Assembly (NCBI GenBank): GCA_963717745.1
Contig: CAVQXJ010000008.1
Location: forward strand, 310,001-374,000
DNA: 64,000 bases
From: JACCXG01 sp963717745
GTDB lineage: Bacteria; Acidobacteriota; Vicinamibacteria; Vicinamibacterales; 2-12-FULL-66-21
Direction of reading: 5' to 3'
Positions 43,812 through 54,954 of this stretch are shown piece by piece. A model generated the notes under the pieces. It ran no database searches and had not been told where the DNA came from. It saw only the letters and a list, made by a program, of their open reading frames with translations. Position 1 is the first letter of the stretch. Each line of letters opens with the position of its first letter. Position numbers and translations under genes: made by a program.

Positions 43812-44489
43812 ATGGGCTACGACGCCACCTGCACCCTGACCACCGAAGGCCGCTCCTTTGCCGGCACTGCCCGGCTGGAGGAGAAGGCGCTGACGTTTCG
43901 CGGCGACACCCGGCTGGCGATCCCGCTGGCCATCATCGCCGAGATCCAGGCGCACGAGGGACGCCTCTCATTCAAGGCGGGGGGCCGTCAGCTGGTGCTG
44001 GAGCTCGGCGCGTCGGCAGAGAAGTGGGCGAAGCGGATGACCAGTCCGCCGTCGCGGATCGAAAAGCTCGGCGTGAAGGCCGGGATGCGAGTGGGTCTGG
44101 CCGGGCTCGACGATCCGGCGCTGGTCGAAGACATCGAATCCCGCGGCGCGGCGATCGCCTCGAGCGCCGGCGCCGCCGGCCTCGACATGATCTTCTTCGC
44201 CGCGCATGCCCTCCCGGATCTCGATCAGCTCGCGGCGCTCGCCGCACGGATTCAGCCGGCGGGCGCGATCTGGCTGGTGCGCGTGAAGGGGACAGCGGCG
44301 CCGATCCCGGAGTCGGAGTCGATGGCCGCCGCCAAGCGCGCCGGCCTCGTCGACGTGAAGGTCGTGAGCTACTCGAACAGCCACAGCGCCGAGAAGTACG
44401 TCATTCCCGTCGCCAATCGACCGAAGGCGTCCAAAGCGCGGCGCGCGATTCCGATCGCTCCGGCCGCGCGCCCCAAGCCTCCCCGTTGA
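43812..44489 (+). CDS. DUF3052 domain protein
   Basis: A 225-residue cytoplasmic protein in two parts. Residues 1-75 form a small beta-rich region (TCTLTTEGRSFAGTARLEEK; ETRIAEI-like strands). Residues 80-205 match the DUF3052 pattern: IEKLGVKAGMRVGLAGLDDP, LDMIFFAAHALPDLDQLAAL and RIQPAGAIWLVRVKG, with a conserved late ESMAAAKRAGLVDVKVVSYS. The tail is Lys/Arg/Pro-rich. The family has no assigned function. ATG 43812 has GAGAGAG upstream. Confidence 0.75.
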   Translation: MGYDATCTLTTEGRSFAGTARLEEKALTFRGDTRLAIPLAIIAEIQAHEGRLSFKAGGRQLVLELGASAEKWAKRMTSPPSRIEKLGVKAGMRVGLAGLDDPALVEDIESRGAAIASSAGAAGLDMIFFAAHALPDLDQLAALAARIQPAGAIWLVRVKGTAAPIPESESMAAAKRAGLVDVKVVSYSNSHSAEKYVIPVANRPKASKARRAIPIAPAARPKPPR

Positions 44490-44591
44490 CGCGCACCGTC
44501 GTCATCTGCTCTTCTTTCAGATCGCGCGATCGGCGTGGACGCCGACGGCGCGCCGGCAGAGGTATTCGGCGTGTGAGCAGAACAGACACCT

Positions 44592-45348
44592 ATGACTGAT
44601 ATCAGCGATCGGCTGTTGAACGAGCTCGTCGACGCGGTCAAGGACATCGTGCGCAAGGAGCAGTCGGACCGGCTCCGCGACATCTACCTCATCGGCGACA
44701 TCGACAAGGACAGTGCGCGCATCGGTCATCGAGCGCCTGCGCGAGCTGGCCAACGACAGCCGGAAGCCCATCACCATCTATATGAACACCGCCGGCGGCA
44801 ACGTCACCGACGGGCTCGCCATCCACGACGCGATGCGCTACCTGGTCACTCAGGGGGTGCAGATCACAGTGATTGTGCAGGGGATGGCGTACTCGATGGG
44901 ATCCGTGGTGCTCCAGGCGGCGAGCCCGGGACGCCGGCTGGCGTTCCCGCACTCGTGGATCATGATTCACGAGCCGGCGAAATGGGCGGGCTGGCAATCG
45001 ACCACGGCCGCGGCCCAGCACCTCGACCGCCTCAAACAAATGCAGAGCCAGATCTATCGCATTCTGGCCGAGCGATCGGGCAAGCCCCTCCGTCAGATGA
45101 TCAGGGACACCAAGCGCACCGATTTCTATCTGGATGCGGCAAAGGCCAAGGAATATGGCCTGATAGACGATGTGCTCGGACCGGCCGAGGCGGCGCCGCG
45201 GGCCGACGACCGTGCCGCGCTCGCCGAAGCGGCCGCCGCTCCCGAGTCCCCGGCGCCGGCCACCGCGGGCTCGCGCATCACCACCCCTGGACCGGAGATC
45301 CAGACCAGCCCTTCACCGTCCAACGACGACGACCTTCCGCGCGGCTGA
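44592..45348 (+). CDS. clpP: ClpP-family serine protease subunit, one frameshift
   Basis: About 252 residues. The first frame gives MTDISDRLLNELVDAVKDIV and RDIYLIGDIDKDSA; after a one-base break near 44710 the second frame continues SVIERLRELANDSRKPITIY. Catalytic residues are all visible: Ser in GMAYSMGSVVLQAASPG, His in PHSWIMIHEPAKW, Asp in MIRDTKRTDFYLD. The handle region (LDRLKQMQSQIYRILAERSG) is normal. The C-terminal 50 residues are a Pro/Ala-rich tail not found in standard ClpP (about 200 residues). It forms a proteolytic barrel with a ClpA/ClpX ATPase encoded elsewhere; it may be a second, specialised ClpP. Confidence 0.82.
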
Positions 45349-45407
45349 GCGCACACGATGTGTGCGTGGCACGTGGGTTGCGAGTTAGACCCATGTGAAG
45401 GGGTCCG

Positions 45408-47027
45408 ATGGGCACCCGAGCGGCGTGGTGCAAGACGAGCACGCCCGGTGCGAGGGGAGCTGGTCTGGTCACGATGTCGATGCCGACTGCAGATGCCTAT
45501 CCGTTTCCAGCCCAGCCGGCGCCGCTGCGGTTCGCGGTGGCGCTCGCGGCGGTGGGCGCGGTGTTGGTCATCGACTACTTCTTTGGATCGCTGATCGACG
45601 ACGGGAGCCACTTCCTGCTGCTCGGCACCGCGGTGATGGCCAGCGCCTGGTTCGCCGGTACCGGACCGGCGCTCCTGGCCACCGTGATCGGGGCCGTGGC
45701 CGGCGCGTGGGATGGCCCAGGCTCGGTCGACAACGTGCGGGCGACCCAGACGCATCTGGCGCTGTTCATGGTGCAGGGGCTGCTGCTCACCGCGCTCGTC
45801 TCCGAGTTGCGCCGGGCCCGCCGCGATGCGGAGCACGAAGCGAACGTGGCGCAGGAGGCCCGCCGGGAGAGCGAGGCCGCCGGGCGCATGAAGGACGAGT
45901 TTCTCGCCACCATTTCGCACGAGCTCCGGACACCCCTCAATTCGGTGCTCGGCTGGTTGCACCTGCTGCGCACCGGCAAGCTGGATTCCGCAACGTCCCT
46001 GCGTGGGTTCGAATCGGTCGAGCGCAACGTGCGGCTGCAGGCGCAACTGACGAGTAACTTGCTCGACGTGTCGAAGGTCTTGACCGGCCAGCTCCGGCTC
46101 GACAGCCGCCCGGTCTCCCTGTCCGACGCCGCCCGCCAGGCGGTCGTCGCCGCAACCCCGGCCGCGCAGGCGAAGGGGGTACGAGTCACCTCCGACATAC
46201 CCGACGAGTCGATCGCGGTGCTCGGCGATTCCACCCGTCTGCGTCAGGTGGTGTGGCATCTGCTGGCCAACGCGGTCAAATTCACGCCCCGCGGGGGCGC
46301 CGTCGGCCTCACCGTGCGCCAATCGAACGACCAGGCGACCCTGACCGTGTCGGACAGCGGCCCGGGGATCGATCCCGATTTCCTGCCCCGCATCTTCGAT
46401 CGGTTCACGCAGGAGGACGCATCGCCGACGCGCACGGCGGGGGGGCTCGGCGTCGGCCTGTCGCTCGTCCGCGACCTGGTCGAACTGCACGGCGGAAGGA
46501 TTGAGGCGCGTAACAACCACGATGGCAGCGGGGCGGAGTTCACGGCGTCGTTCCCCCTCCACGTCGGGGAGATGGAGGAGTCGGCCGCTGTTCCCGCGGT
46601 GTTGTCGCCTTCGTCGCCGCCGCTCGACGGTCTCCGGGTCCTGGTCCTGGATCAGGATGCCGACGGCCGCGATCTGCTGCGCACGGTGCTGCAGCAACGG
46701 GGCGCGGCGGTGCGGACGGCGGCCTCGGTCGCCGACGCGCTGGAGTCGCTCGAATCCTGGCGCCCGGATGTCCTGGTCAGCGACAGCGGTACGCCCGAGC
46801 ACGACTCCTACGCGCTCGTGGGAAGAGTGCGGTCCCTCGAGAGTGACCGGGGCGGACGCATTCCCGCCGCCGCGCTGACCGCCTTCGCGCGCACCGACGA
46901 GCGCATGCGGCGCATGCTGGAAGCGTTTCAATGCGATCTGCCCAAGCCGGTGGAGCCCGCCACGCTCACCGCGGAAATCGCCCGCCTGACCGGCCGCGAG
47001 CGGCGGCGCGTCGCGCGCAGCAGTTGA
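45408..47027 (+). CDS. Hybrid sensor histidine kinase with KdpD-like membrane region
   Basis: A 539-residue kinase. Residues 35-130 hold four short helices of the DUF4118/KdpD type (FAVALAAVGAVLVIDYFFG; GTGPALLATVIGAVAGAWDG). HisKA: DEFLATISHELRTPLNSVLG. HATPase: LLANAVKFTPRGGAVGL, VSDSGPGIDPDFLPRIFDRF, GGLGVGLSLVRDLVELHGG. A C-terminal receiver domain follows: VLVLDQDADGRDLLRTVL, phosphoacceptor in DVLVSDSGTPEHDSY and Lys in CDLPKPVEPATL. No output domain. An alternative start is ATG 45474. It is eight bases upstream of treZ, so it may sit in the same transcript. Confidence 0.88.
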   Translation: MGTRAAWCKTSTPGARGAGLVTMSMPTADAYPFPAQPAPLRFAVALAAVGAVLVIDYFFGSLIDDGSHFLLLGTAVMASAWFAGTGPALLATVIGAVAGAWDGPGSVDNVRATQTHLALFMVQGLLLTALVSELRRARRDAEHEANVAQEARRESEAAGRMKDEFLATISHELRTPLNSVLGWLHLLRTGKLDSATSLRGFESVERNVRLQAQLTSNLLDVSKVLTGQLRLDSRPVSLSDAARQAVVAATPAAQAKGVRVTSDIPDESIAVLGDSTRLRQVVWHLLANAVKFTPRGGAVGLTVRQSNDQATLTVSDSGPGIDPDFLPRIFDRFTQEDASPTRTAGGLGVGLSLVRDLVELHGGRIEARNNHDGSGAEFTASFPLHVGEMEESAAVPAVLSPSSPPLDGLRVLVLDQDADGRDLLRTVLQQRGAAVRTAASVADALESLESWRPDVLVSDSGTPEHDSYALVGRVRSLESDRGGRIPAAALTAFARTDERMRRMLEAFQCDLPKPVEPATLTAEIARLTGRERRRVARSS

Positions 47028-47035
47028 CGGCGGCG

Positions 47036-48937
47036 ATGCGGACCGGCCCCGAGCGGCGCCGATCGGTCGGCGTGGAGATGCAGACGTCCGGCGGGGCGCA
47101 CGCCCGGGTGTGGGCGCCCGCGCGCTCTTCCGTGGCGGTCGTGATCGACGGCGCCCGCGGCGGCCGCTGGCCGCTCGCCCTCGAAGCGGACGGCTATTTC
47201 AGCGGCATCCTCGACAACGCCCGCGCCGGCGACCGCTACTGGTTCGAGCTCGACGGCACGGTGCGCCGCCCGGATCCAGCCTCGCGCTATCAGCCCGATG
47301 GGCCGCACGGACCATCAGTCATCGTCGATCCCGCGGCGTTCACCTGGTCCGACAGCGGATGGTCCGGCGTCAGTGCCGCAGGCCAGGTCGTGTACGAGAT
47401 GCACGTCGGCACCTTTACGCGTGAGGGGACCTGGAAGGCCGCGCGTGGGGAGCTCGACGCGCTCGCCGATCTCGGCGTCACCATCATCGAGATGATGCCG
47501 ATCGCCGACTTCGCCGGCCGCCATGGTTGGGGATACGACGGGGTCAATCTGTATGCGCCGACCCGCCTCTACGGCACTCCCGGCGACCTGCGCGCCTTCA
47601 TCGATCGCGCGCACGCGCTGAACCTCGCCGTCATCCTCGACGTCGTCTACAACCACGTCGGGCCCGACGGCAACTATCTGTCGGACTTCTCCAAGGACTA
47701 CTTCACCAGCCGCTACACGAACGACTGGGGCGAGGCGATCAATTTCGAATCGTCTCCGCCGGCACGGGCGCTGTTCGTGGAGAACGCGGCCTACTGGATC
47801 GATGAATACCATTTCGACGGCCTTCGACTCGATGCGACGCAGGACATCCGCGACGCTTCGAAGGAACATGTCGTCGCCGAGTTGATCCGGGAGGCGCGGG
47901 CCGCGGCGGGCTCGCGTTCGATTTTCGTGGTCGCCGAGAACGAGCCGCAGGACACCACGCTGGTCCGCGACCCGGCGGAGGGCGGGCACGGCGGCGACGC
48001 GCTCTGGAACGACGACTTTCATCACACGGCGCTGGTGGCGCTGACCGGAAAGCGCGAGGCGTACTATCTGGACTACAAGGGCTCGGCGCAGGAGCTCATC
48101 TCGGCCGCCAAATACGGCTACCTCTATCAGGGGCAGTGGTATGGCTGGCAACGGCAGCGCCGCGGCACGCCCGGGCTCGATCTTCCGGCGCGCGCTTTCG
48201 TCGCCTATCTCGAGAACCACGATCAGGTGGCGAACACGCCGTTCGGACGCCGGCTGCATCAGGTCGCCTCGCCGGGCCTCCTTCGGGCGCTGACCGCCCT
48301 GACCCTGCTCGGACCGGCCACGCCGATGCTGTTCCAGGGGCAGGAGTTCGCGGCATCGGCCCCCTTTCTGTATTTCGCGGATCACAAGGCGGAGCTCAGG
48401 GCCCCGGTGTCGAAGGGGAGGAAGGAGTTCCTGTCGCAGTTTCCGAGCGTGACGGATCCGGCGGTCCTGGCCACGCTGCCGTCCCCGGTCGACGCGCAGA
48501 CGTTCGAGCGCAGTAAGCTGGATCTCAGCGAACGCGAACGGCATGCGGACTGGTACGCGCTGCACCGGGATCTGATCCATCTGCGCCGCCGCGATCCGGT
48601 GATCCTGGCAGCGGCCGATCGGCGGCCGGACGGCGCGGTCATTGCCGCGGGAGCGTTCGTGCTCCGATACTTCGGGGGCGCCGCCGGCGACCGGCTGCTG
48701 GTCGTCAATCTCGGCTGTGACCTCGATCTGCAGCCGATGCCGGAGCCGCTGCTGTCGCCGCCCTTCGGCTGCCGGTGGGAGGTGGACTGGAGCAGCGAGT
48801 CGCCTCGCTACGGCGGTGGCGGCACACCGCCGGTGCGGCCGCATTCGCATCTCCACGTCCCCGGCGCCGCGGCACTCCTCCTGCGTTCTGAACGGGGGGA
48901 AATCGAAGATGATGCACAGAACGATGACGACGCCTGA
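47036..48937 (+). CDS. treZ: Malto-oligosyltrehalose trehalohydrolase
   Basis: A 633-residue GH13 enzyme that releases trehalose from maltooligosyl-trehalose. Order: an N-terminal carbohydrate-binding beta domain (GGAHARVWAPARSSVAVVID; RYWFELDGTVRRPDPASRYQ, the latter typical of TreZ), then the barrel with VVYEMHVGTFTREGTW, ILDVVYNHVGPDGNYL, GLRLDATQDI (nucleophile Asp), IFVVAENEPQD (acid/base Glu) and VAYLENHDQVANTPFG (third Asp). ATG 47036 was chosen from the domain start; no upstream sequence is required. TreY, the partner that makes the substrate, is not in the window. It overlaps the start of the next gene. Confidence 0.92.
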   Translation: MRTGPERRRSVGVEMQTSGGAHARVWAPARSSVAVVIDGARGGRWPLALEADGYFSGILDNARAGDRYWFELDGTVRRPDPASRYQPDGPHGPSVIVDPAAFTWSDSGWSGVSAAGQVVYEMHVGTFTREGTWKAARGELDALADLGVTIIEMMPIADFAGRHGWGYDGVNLYAPTRLYGTPGDLRAFIDRAHALNLAVILDVVYNHVGPDGNYLSDFSKDYFTSRYTNDWGEAINFESSPPARALFVENAAYWIDEYHFDGLRLDATQDIRDASKEHVVAELIREARAAAGSRSIFVVAENEPQDTTLVRDPAEGGHGGDALWNDDFHHTALVALTGKREAYYLDYKGSAQELISAAKYGYLYQGQWYGWQRQRRGTPGLDLPARAFVAYLENHDQVANTPFGRRLHQVASPGLLRALTALTLLGPATPMLFQGQEFAASAPFLYFADHKAELRAPVSKGRKEFLSQFPSVTDPAVLATLPSPVDAQTFERSKLDLSERERHADWYALHRDLIHLRRRDPVILAAADRRPDGAVIAAGAFVLRYFGGAAGDRLLVVNLGCDLDLQPMPEPLLSPPFGCRWEVDWSSESPRYGGGGTPPVRPHSHLHVPGAAALLLRSERGEIEDDAQNDDDA

Positions 48938-51014
48938 ACCTTCCCGCATCATCTCGCGGCCGCAGGACCACCTCGAAGGCGTTGACCCGCCGCCGCGCCG
49001 GGAGTGGCTCGTGACCAACGGGCTGGGCGGGTACGCGTCCGGCACCGTGGCCGGCGCGATCACGCGGCGCTATCAGGGGCTCCTCGTTGCGTCGCTGCCG
49101 GCACCGCTCGGCCGTCTGGTGATGGTGAATCACCTGCTCGAGCGGGTGCGGCTTCCGAACCGGCAGATCGTGTGGCTCGGCGACGAGGACCGAGTGGCCG
49201 GACCCAACATCGCGGATCGGTCGGAGCACCTTGCCGAGTTCCGGCTGGAGCTGGGCCTGCCGGTGTGGCGCTACGAGTTGCCGGGCGCCGTCATCGAAAA
49301 GCGGGTGCTCATGCCGTATGGGCAGAACACCGTCTTCGTGACCTACCGGTTGCTGGAGGGCGGGGACTCGGTACGGCTGGCGCTCAGGCCATCGATTCAG
49401 TTCCGTGGCTACGAAGCGTCTGTCGACACCACGCTGGCGCTCTCCTACACCCTGACGTTCTGCGACGGCAAGTATGAAGTGTCGGGCGGCACCGACATCC
49501 CGCCGCTCCGTGTGCGCGCCTATGGCGAACGGGCGGCACTGACGCTGGATGAAAAGGGCATTGGCGGCGTGCCGTACGAGATGGAGCGCAGCCGCGGCTA
49601 TCCGTCGGTCGGGTCGCTCTATAGTCCCGGGTATTTCCGTGGCGACCTCCGCACCGGCAGCGACGTGACCCTGGTGGCATCGACCGAGTCGTGGGAGGCC
49701 ATCCATTCGATGTCGCCGCCGGAAGCGGCGCTCGCGGAGCGGGATCGACGACGGCGGCTGATTGCGCTGGCCGGCCCGGCCGCTGAGAATCCGCTGGGCG
49801 CGGAGCTGGTGCTGGCGGCCGATCAATTCATCATCACGCCGGCCGGCCGCGCCGAGGAAGCGGCGCGCGCCAAGGCGTCGGGTGAGGAGGTTCGCACCGT
49901 CATCGCCGGCTACCATTGGTTCACCGACTGGGGCCGCGACACGATGATCAGCCTGGAAGGGCTGACCCTCACCACCGGCCGCTTCCGCGAGGCCGCCTAC
50001 ATTCTCAAGACGTTCGCCCACTACATTCGCGACGGGCTGATCCCCAACATGTTCCCCGACGGCGCGCGGGAGGGCCTGTATCACACCGCCGACGCCACGC
50101 TCTGGTTCTTCCACGCCGTGCAGCGCTACCTCGAAGTGACCGGGGACGTGGACACCGTCCGCCAACTGGTACCGCAGCTGGCCGACGTCGTCGTCCATCA
50201 TCTGAGGGGCACGAAGTTCGGCATCGGCGTGGACGACACCGACGGCCTGCTGCGGCAGGGTCAGCCGGGTTATCAGCTGACGTGGATGGACGCGAAGGTC
50301 GACGACTGGGTGGTGACGCCGCGGCGCGGAAAAGCGGTGGAGATCAACGCGCTGTGGTACAACGCGCTGCGACTGCTTCGGGGATGGGAACAGACGTTCG
50401 GCGGTGTGCCGGAAGGACTGGATCTCGAGCGCCACGCCACTCAGGTCCGCGAGTCGTTCAACCGGCGGTTCTGGTTCGCCGAGGGCGGCTATCTGTTCGA
50501 CGTCGTCGATGGCGAGGCCGGCGACGATTCGGCGTGCCGGCCCAATCAGGTGTTGTCGATCGCGCTCGACCATCCGGTGCTCGATCGGGAGCGCTGGGCG
50601 CCGGTGCTGCGCGTGGTCCGCGAGCGGCTGGTGACCCCGGTCGGTTTGCGCTCGCTAGCGCCGGGACATCCCGATTACAAGCCGAAGTACTACGGCGATC
50701 TGCGATCGCGCGACGCCGCCTACCACCAGGGGACGGTCTGGGGATGGCTGATCGGGCCGTTCGTCGACGCGTGGCTGAGGACCTACCCGCAGGACAGCGG
50801 TGGAGCCCGCCATTTGCTCGATGGGTTTGCGAGCCATCTCTCGGAGGCGTGCGTCGGATCGATCAGCGAAGTCTTCGACGCCGAAGCTCCTTATACTCCA
50901 CGCGGATGCATCGCCCAGGCCTGGAGTGTCGCCGAAGTGCTGCGCTGTCTCGAAAAGACGGACGCCTTGCAGCGCAGCGCGGCCACGGCGGATACCGCCG
51001 CGCACGCAACTTGA
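48909..51014 (+). CDS. Glycogen debranching enzyme (amylo-alpha-1,6-glucosidase type)
   Basis: A 701-residue protein with the two-part layout of bacterial glycogen debranching enzymes. The N-terminal GDE domain (REWLVTNGLGGYASGTVAGA, RYQGLLVASLPAPLGR) spans about residues 25-280; the alpha/alpha-barrel glucosidase domain follows with YHWFTDWGRDTMISLEGLTL, LIPNMFPDGAREGLYHTADA, TWMDAKVDDWVVTPRRGKAV, and KYYGDLRSRDAAYHQGTVWG with GEV-like SISEVFDAEAPYTPRGCIAQ. It cleaves alpha-1,6 branches in glycogen, feeding maltooligosaccharides to TreZ/TreY. ATG 48909 follows a G-rich ribosome site; ATG 48924 is an alternative. Starts 29 bases before the treZ stop. Confidence 0.9.
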   Translation: MMHRTMTTPEPSRIISRPQDHLEGVDPPPRREWLVTNGLGGYASGTVAGAITRRYQGLLVASLPAPLGRLVMVNHLLERVRLPNRQIVWLGDEDRVAGPNIADRSEHLAEFRLELGLPVWRYELPGAVIEKRVLMPYGQNTVFVTYRLLEGGDSVRLALRPSIQFRGYEASVDTTLALSYTLTFCDGKYEVSGGTDIPPLRVRAYGERAALTLDEKGIGGVPYEMERSRGYPSVGSLYSPGYFRGDLRTGSDVTLVASTESWEAIHSMSPPEAALAERDRRRRLIALAGPAAENPLGAELVLAADQFIITPAGRAEEAARAKASGEEVRTVIAGYHWFTDWGRDTMISLEGLTLTTGRFREAAYILKTFAHYIRDGLIPNMFPDGAREGLYHTADATLWFFHAVQRYLEVTGDVDTVRQLVPQLADVVVHHLRGTKFGIGVDDTDGLLRQGQPGYQLTWMDAKVDDWVVTPRRGKAVEINALWYNALRLLRGWEQTFGGVPEGLDLERHATQVRESFNRRFWFAEGGYLFDVVDGEAGDDSACRPNQVLSIALDHPVLDRERWAPVLRVVRERLVTPVGLRSLAPGHPDYKPKYYGDLRSRDAAYHQGTVWGWLIGPFVDAWLRTYPQDSGGARHLLDGFASHLSEACVGSISEVFDAEAPYTPRGCIAQAWSVAEVLRCLEKTDALQRSAATADTAAHAT

Positions 51015-51062
51015 TCGGCGCGGCCGCTTGCCCGCCGACCGCGGACTACGGATCGCGGATCG

Positions 51063-52139
<1,077 letters not shown>

Positions 52140-52145
<6 letters not shown>

Positions 52146-53752
52146 CTCCCGCAGCGCGTGGACCGGATCGATCCGTGCCGCGCGCAGCACGGGGGGAACG
52201 ATCGCCATCAGCGTGACGAGCGCGAGCACGCCGAGGCTGCCGAGCAGCGACAGCGGATCCAGTGACGACAATCCGAGCAGGGCAGCCTGCAGGACGGTGG
52301 CGATCGGCACGGCTACTGCTACGCCAATGGTGGCGCCGGCCACCAGCACCCACACCGCCGGCTGACGTCCATCAGGAGGATCCGGGAGGCCTCGTCAGGA
52401 AGGAAGGGACTCCGGCCGGCGAGCGAGCGGATCGCGAGGCCGCTCAACGCGAGCAGCAGGACCGAGGCGGCAATCTGCAGGGTCAGCAGCGTGGTTCTGA
52501 CCCGGGCGCGCGCCGAGCCCCCGAGATCGAGCGACTTGAGTCCCGCCGCCACGACATCGCGCGAGATCACCCAGGCCGGGCCCAGACCTGCGCTCGCCAC
52601 CACCAGCACGACGAGCAGCGCCGCAGCGGCGAATAGCCGGTTGTCGACCGGGACTTCGTTCGGCAAGTACGCCGCCATCCGCGCCAGCAACAGCCGTGCG
52701 CCAATCCACCCTCCGAGCCCCGAGAGCGCCGATACGGCCGCGACTTCCAGCATCATCAGCCACACCAGCCTCGCCCGCGACGCGCCGAGCGCCAGGCGGA
52801 CGCTCAACTCGGCCGATTGCTCGAGCCCGCGCGCGAGCTGCAGGCTCATCACGTTGATGCACCCGATCGCGAGGATGCTGGCGGGCACGAACAGGAAGAC
52901 CGCCAGCGTCAGCAGTGCCTGTCCGGCATCGTCGCGCCAGTCGAGGCCTCCGCGGAACACGACGAGCGATCGATGGCTGTCAGCGGTTCGGCCGGCGCGA
53001 CCCGGCGCGGTGGCGTTGAGCCGTTCCGTCAGCGCGGTGACCTGGCTCCGCGCCTCCCGCACGTTCGCATCGGGCGCGAGCCGCGCCGCAACGGTCAGCC
53101 ATGGTGACGTCACGGCCGCCGCCCGCCCGCCGGCCGCGTGATGCAGGCCGACCCACACCTGCGGAAGCATCGCGTCCTGCGTCCCCAGGTCCACCAGCCG
53201 CAGTCCTGGTGCGCGTGCCGGCATCACACCGACGATGGTGAACGGGCGCCCGCCCACCACGATCGAACGTCCGACGATGTCCGCGGCGCCGTTAAAAGGG
53301 CCCCGCCACAGGTCATCTGCCAACACCGCGGCCGGCGGAGCCCCCGGGTCCGCGTCAGCAGCGGTGAGCAGCCTGCCGACGACCGCCCGGGTGCCCAGCG
53401 TTTCGAAGAACCGTGCGGACACGAGCGCCACCGCCAGCGTCGTCGAACCCGATGGGAGCAGCACGGGCAGCCCGCGGTCGCCCTGGGCGGCGAAGCTCGC
53501 CAGTGCGGGCGGGTGCAGCTGCTGCAGCGTGTCGAGCTCCGCGGTCGTGAAGAGTCCGCCTTGCGTCGTCCAATTGATGCGAATCAGGTTGCGTCGGTCG
53601 CGTATGCCTGGCACGTCCTCGAATACCATGACGTCCACCAGCGAGAACGCCGCCACGCAGACGGCGGTGCCGATGGCCAGCGAGAGGATCGCGGCTGCGA
53701 GGTAGCCGGGACTGCGGCGCAGGCGGCGGAGACTGATGCGAAGCTCTGACAT
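52140..53752 (-). pseudogene. ADOP permease gene with internal deletion
   Basis: The first 475 residues are a good ADOP half: start MSELRISLRRLRRSPGYLAA, a MacB domain (TSARFFETLGTRAVVGRLL-like), the FtsX block (ILAIGCINVMSLQLARGLEQ; SVRLALGASRARLVWLMMLE) and the second-half membrane helix. After LPDEASRILLMDV the frame jumps and shifts; the last 70 residues, in another frame (TVLQAALLGLSSLDPLSLLG; PPVLRAARIDPVHALREL), are the normal ADOP end. Roughly 250 codons covering the second periplasmic domain are missing, so the product cannot fold as a full permease. Confidence 0.75.
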
Positions 53753-53778
53753 TCTGATCCTATCGATTGACTGTCGCC

Positions 53779-53968
53779 GACAAATCCCAAATCCCAAGCT
53801 CCAAATCCCAACCACTCCCAACTCCCAACTAAATCCCAAATCCGAAATCCCCAAAGAGCCCAGACGTTGCCAACTATTGGCGATTGGGCGTTGGGCGTTG
53901 GGATTTAACTTTGGGATTTGGGTTTTGGGAGTGGTTGGGATTTGGAGCTTGGAGCTTGGGATTTGACA
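53779..53968. repeat. Inverted-repeat element, CCCAAATC family, copy 1
   Basis: Left arm has caaatcccaaatcccaagct then ccaaatcccaaccactccca; right arm has gggagtggttgggatttgga then gcttggagcttgggatttg. Pairing covers about 60 bases per arm, with further TTGGGCG words at the middle. The right edge ends in TTGACA (53963-53968), which reads as a -35 box toward the ABC gene at 54031. A second copy lies at 61257-61427. Confidence 0.88.
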
Positions 53969-54030
53969 TGACTCAGCACACCCTCTGAATTCGAGTTGCG
54001 CGCGGGACGCGATCGTAGAACATAACCACG

Positions 54031-54954
54031 ATGAACATCCTCACCGTGTCCGACGCCCGGAAGCGTTATGGCGCCGTGCAGGCGCTGAATGGCGCTTCGT
54101 TCGAGCTGCGGAAGGGGGAACTGCTGGCGCTGCTCGGGCCGAATGGCGCCGGCAAGACCACGCTGATCCGAGCGATCGCCGGCCGTGTCCGTCTCGACGG
54201 TGGCGAGATTCGCGTCTTCGATCAGCCGGTGGCCGGCGGGCGCACGCCGCGCGAGCTCGGCATCGTCCCGCAGGAGCTCGCCGTCTATCCACTGCTGACC
54301 GCACGCGAGAATCTCGACGGATTCGGCCGGCTGCTGGGGCTGAGCGGCGCGGCGCTCGCCAAGCAGGTGGACTGGGCGCTCGAGTGCACCGGCCTCGGCG
54401 ACCGCGCCCGCGAACCGGTGAAGCAGTTCTCCGGCGGCATGCGCCGGCGCCTCAACATCGCGTGCGGCATCCTTCACCATCCACGGATCGTGCTGCTCGA
54501 CGAGCCGACCGTCGGCGTGGATCCCCAGAGCCGCGACCGGATTTACGCGACGCTCGCCGACCTGACCGCCGAAGGCGTGTCGCTGGTCCTCACGACCCAT
54601 CATCTCGAAGAAGCCGAAGCGCGCTGCGCCCGCACCGTCATCATCGATCACGGCAAGGTCATCGCCGCCGGCACGCTGGCGGAGCTGGTCGATCACACCG
54701 TCGGGCGGCATCGCCTGGTGACGCTCCGTCTCGAGGCGCCGCTGGATCCAGGTGCGGTGTCGCGGCTGCGAGTGGAGGTCGATCCGGTGGAACCGCGCCA
54801 GCTGCGGGCGCGCATGACCGACGTCGCCACCGATCTGCCGCCGCTGCTCGAAGGGATCCGCGCCGCCGGCGCCAAGATTGACGACGTCGACGTGCGGGGC
54901 CCGAGCCTGCAGGCGGTGTTCATTCATCTGACGGGAAGGGAGCTGCGGGAATAA
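54031..54954 (+). CDS. ABC transporter ATP-binding protein (ABC-2 exporter type)
   Basis: A 307-residue ATPase. Walker A GPNGAGKTTLIRAI, Q-loop LGIVPQELAVYPLLTARENL, signature FSGGMRRRLNIACG, Walker B VLLDEPTVGVDPQSRD and switch His LVLTTHHLEEAEARC are present; the C-terminal 80 residues form the DUF4162-type regulatory region. Exporters of this kind serve drugs, polysaccharides or lipids. Its stop overlaps the permease start by one base. No clear ribosome site; translation may begin near the transcript start. Confidence 0.92.
   Translation: MNILTVSDARKRYGAVQALNGASFELRKGELLALLGPNGAGKTTLIRAIAGRVRLDGGEIRVFDQPVAGGRTPRELGIVPQELAVYPLLTARENLDGFGRLLGLSGAALAKQVDWALECTGLGDRAREPVKQFSGGMRRRLNIACGILHHPRIVLLDEPTVGVDPQSRDRIYATLADLTAEGVSLVLTTHHLEEAEARCARTVIIDHGKVIAAGTLAELVDHTVGRHRLVTLRLEAPLDPGAVSRLRVEVDPVEPRQLRARMTDVATDLPPLLEGIRAAGAKIDDVDVRGPSLQAVFIHLTGRELRE

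Noticed and set aside
45126..46931. Long antisense frame (601 codons) over clpP and the hybrid kinase
   Set aside because: High-GC shadow: no start signal, no recognisable domain, and it is opposite two genes with clear catalytic motifs. The same holds for long antisense frames over 4133-5887, 19762-21300, 32002-33558, 47315-49063 and 48705-50573.
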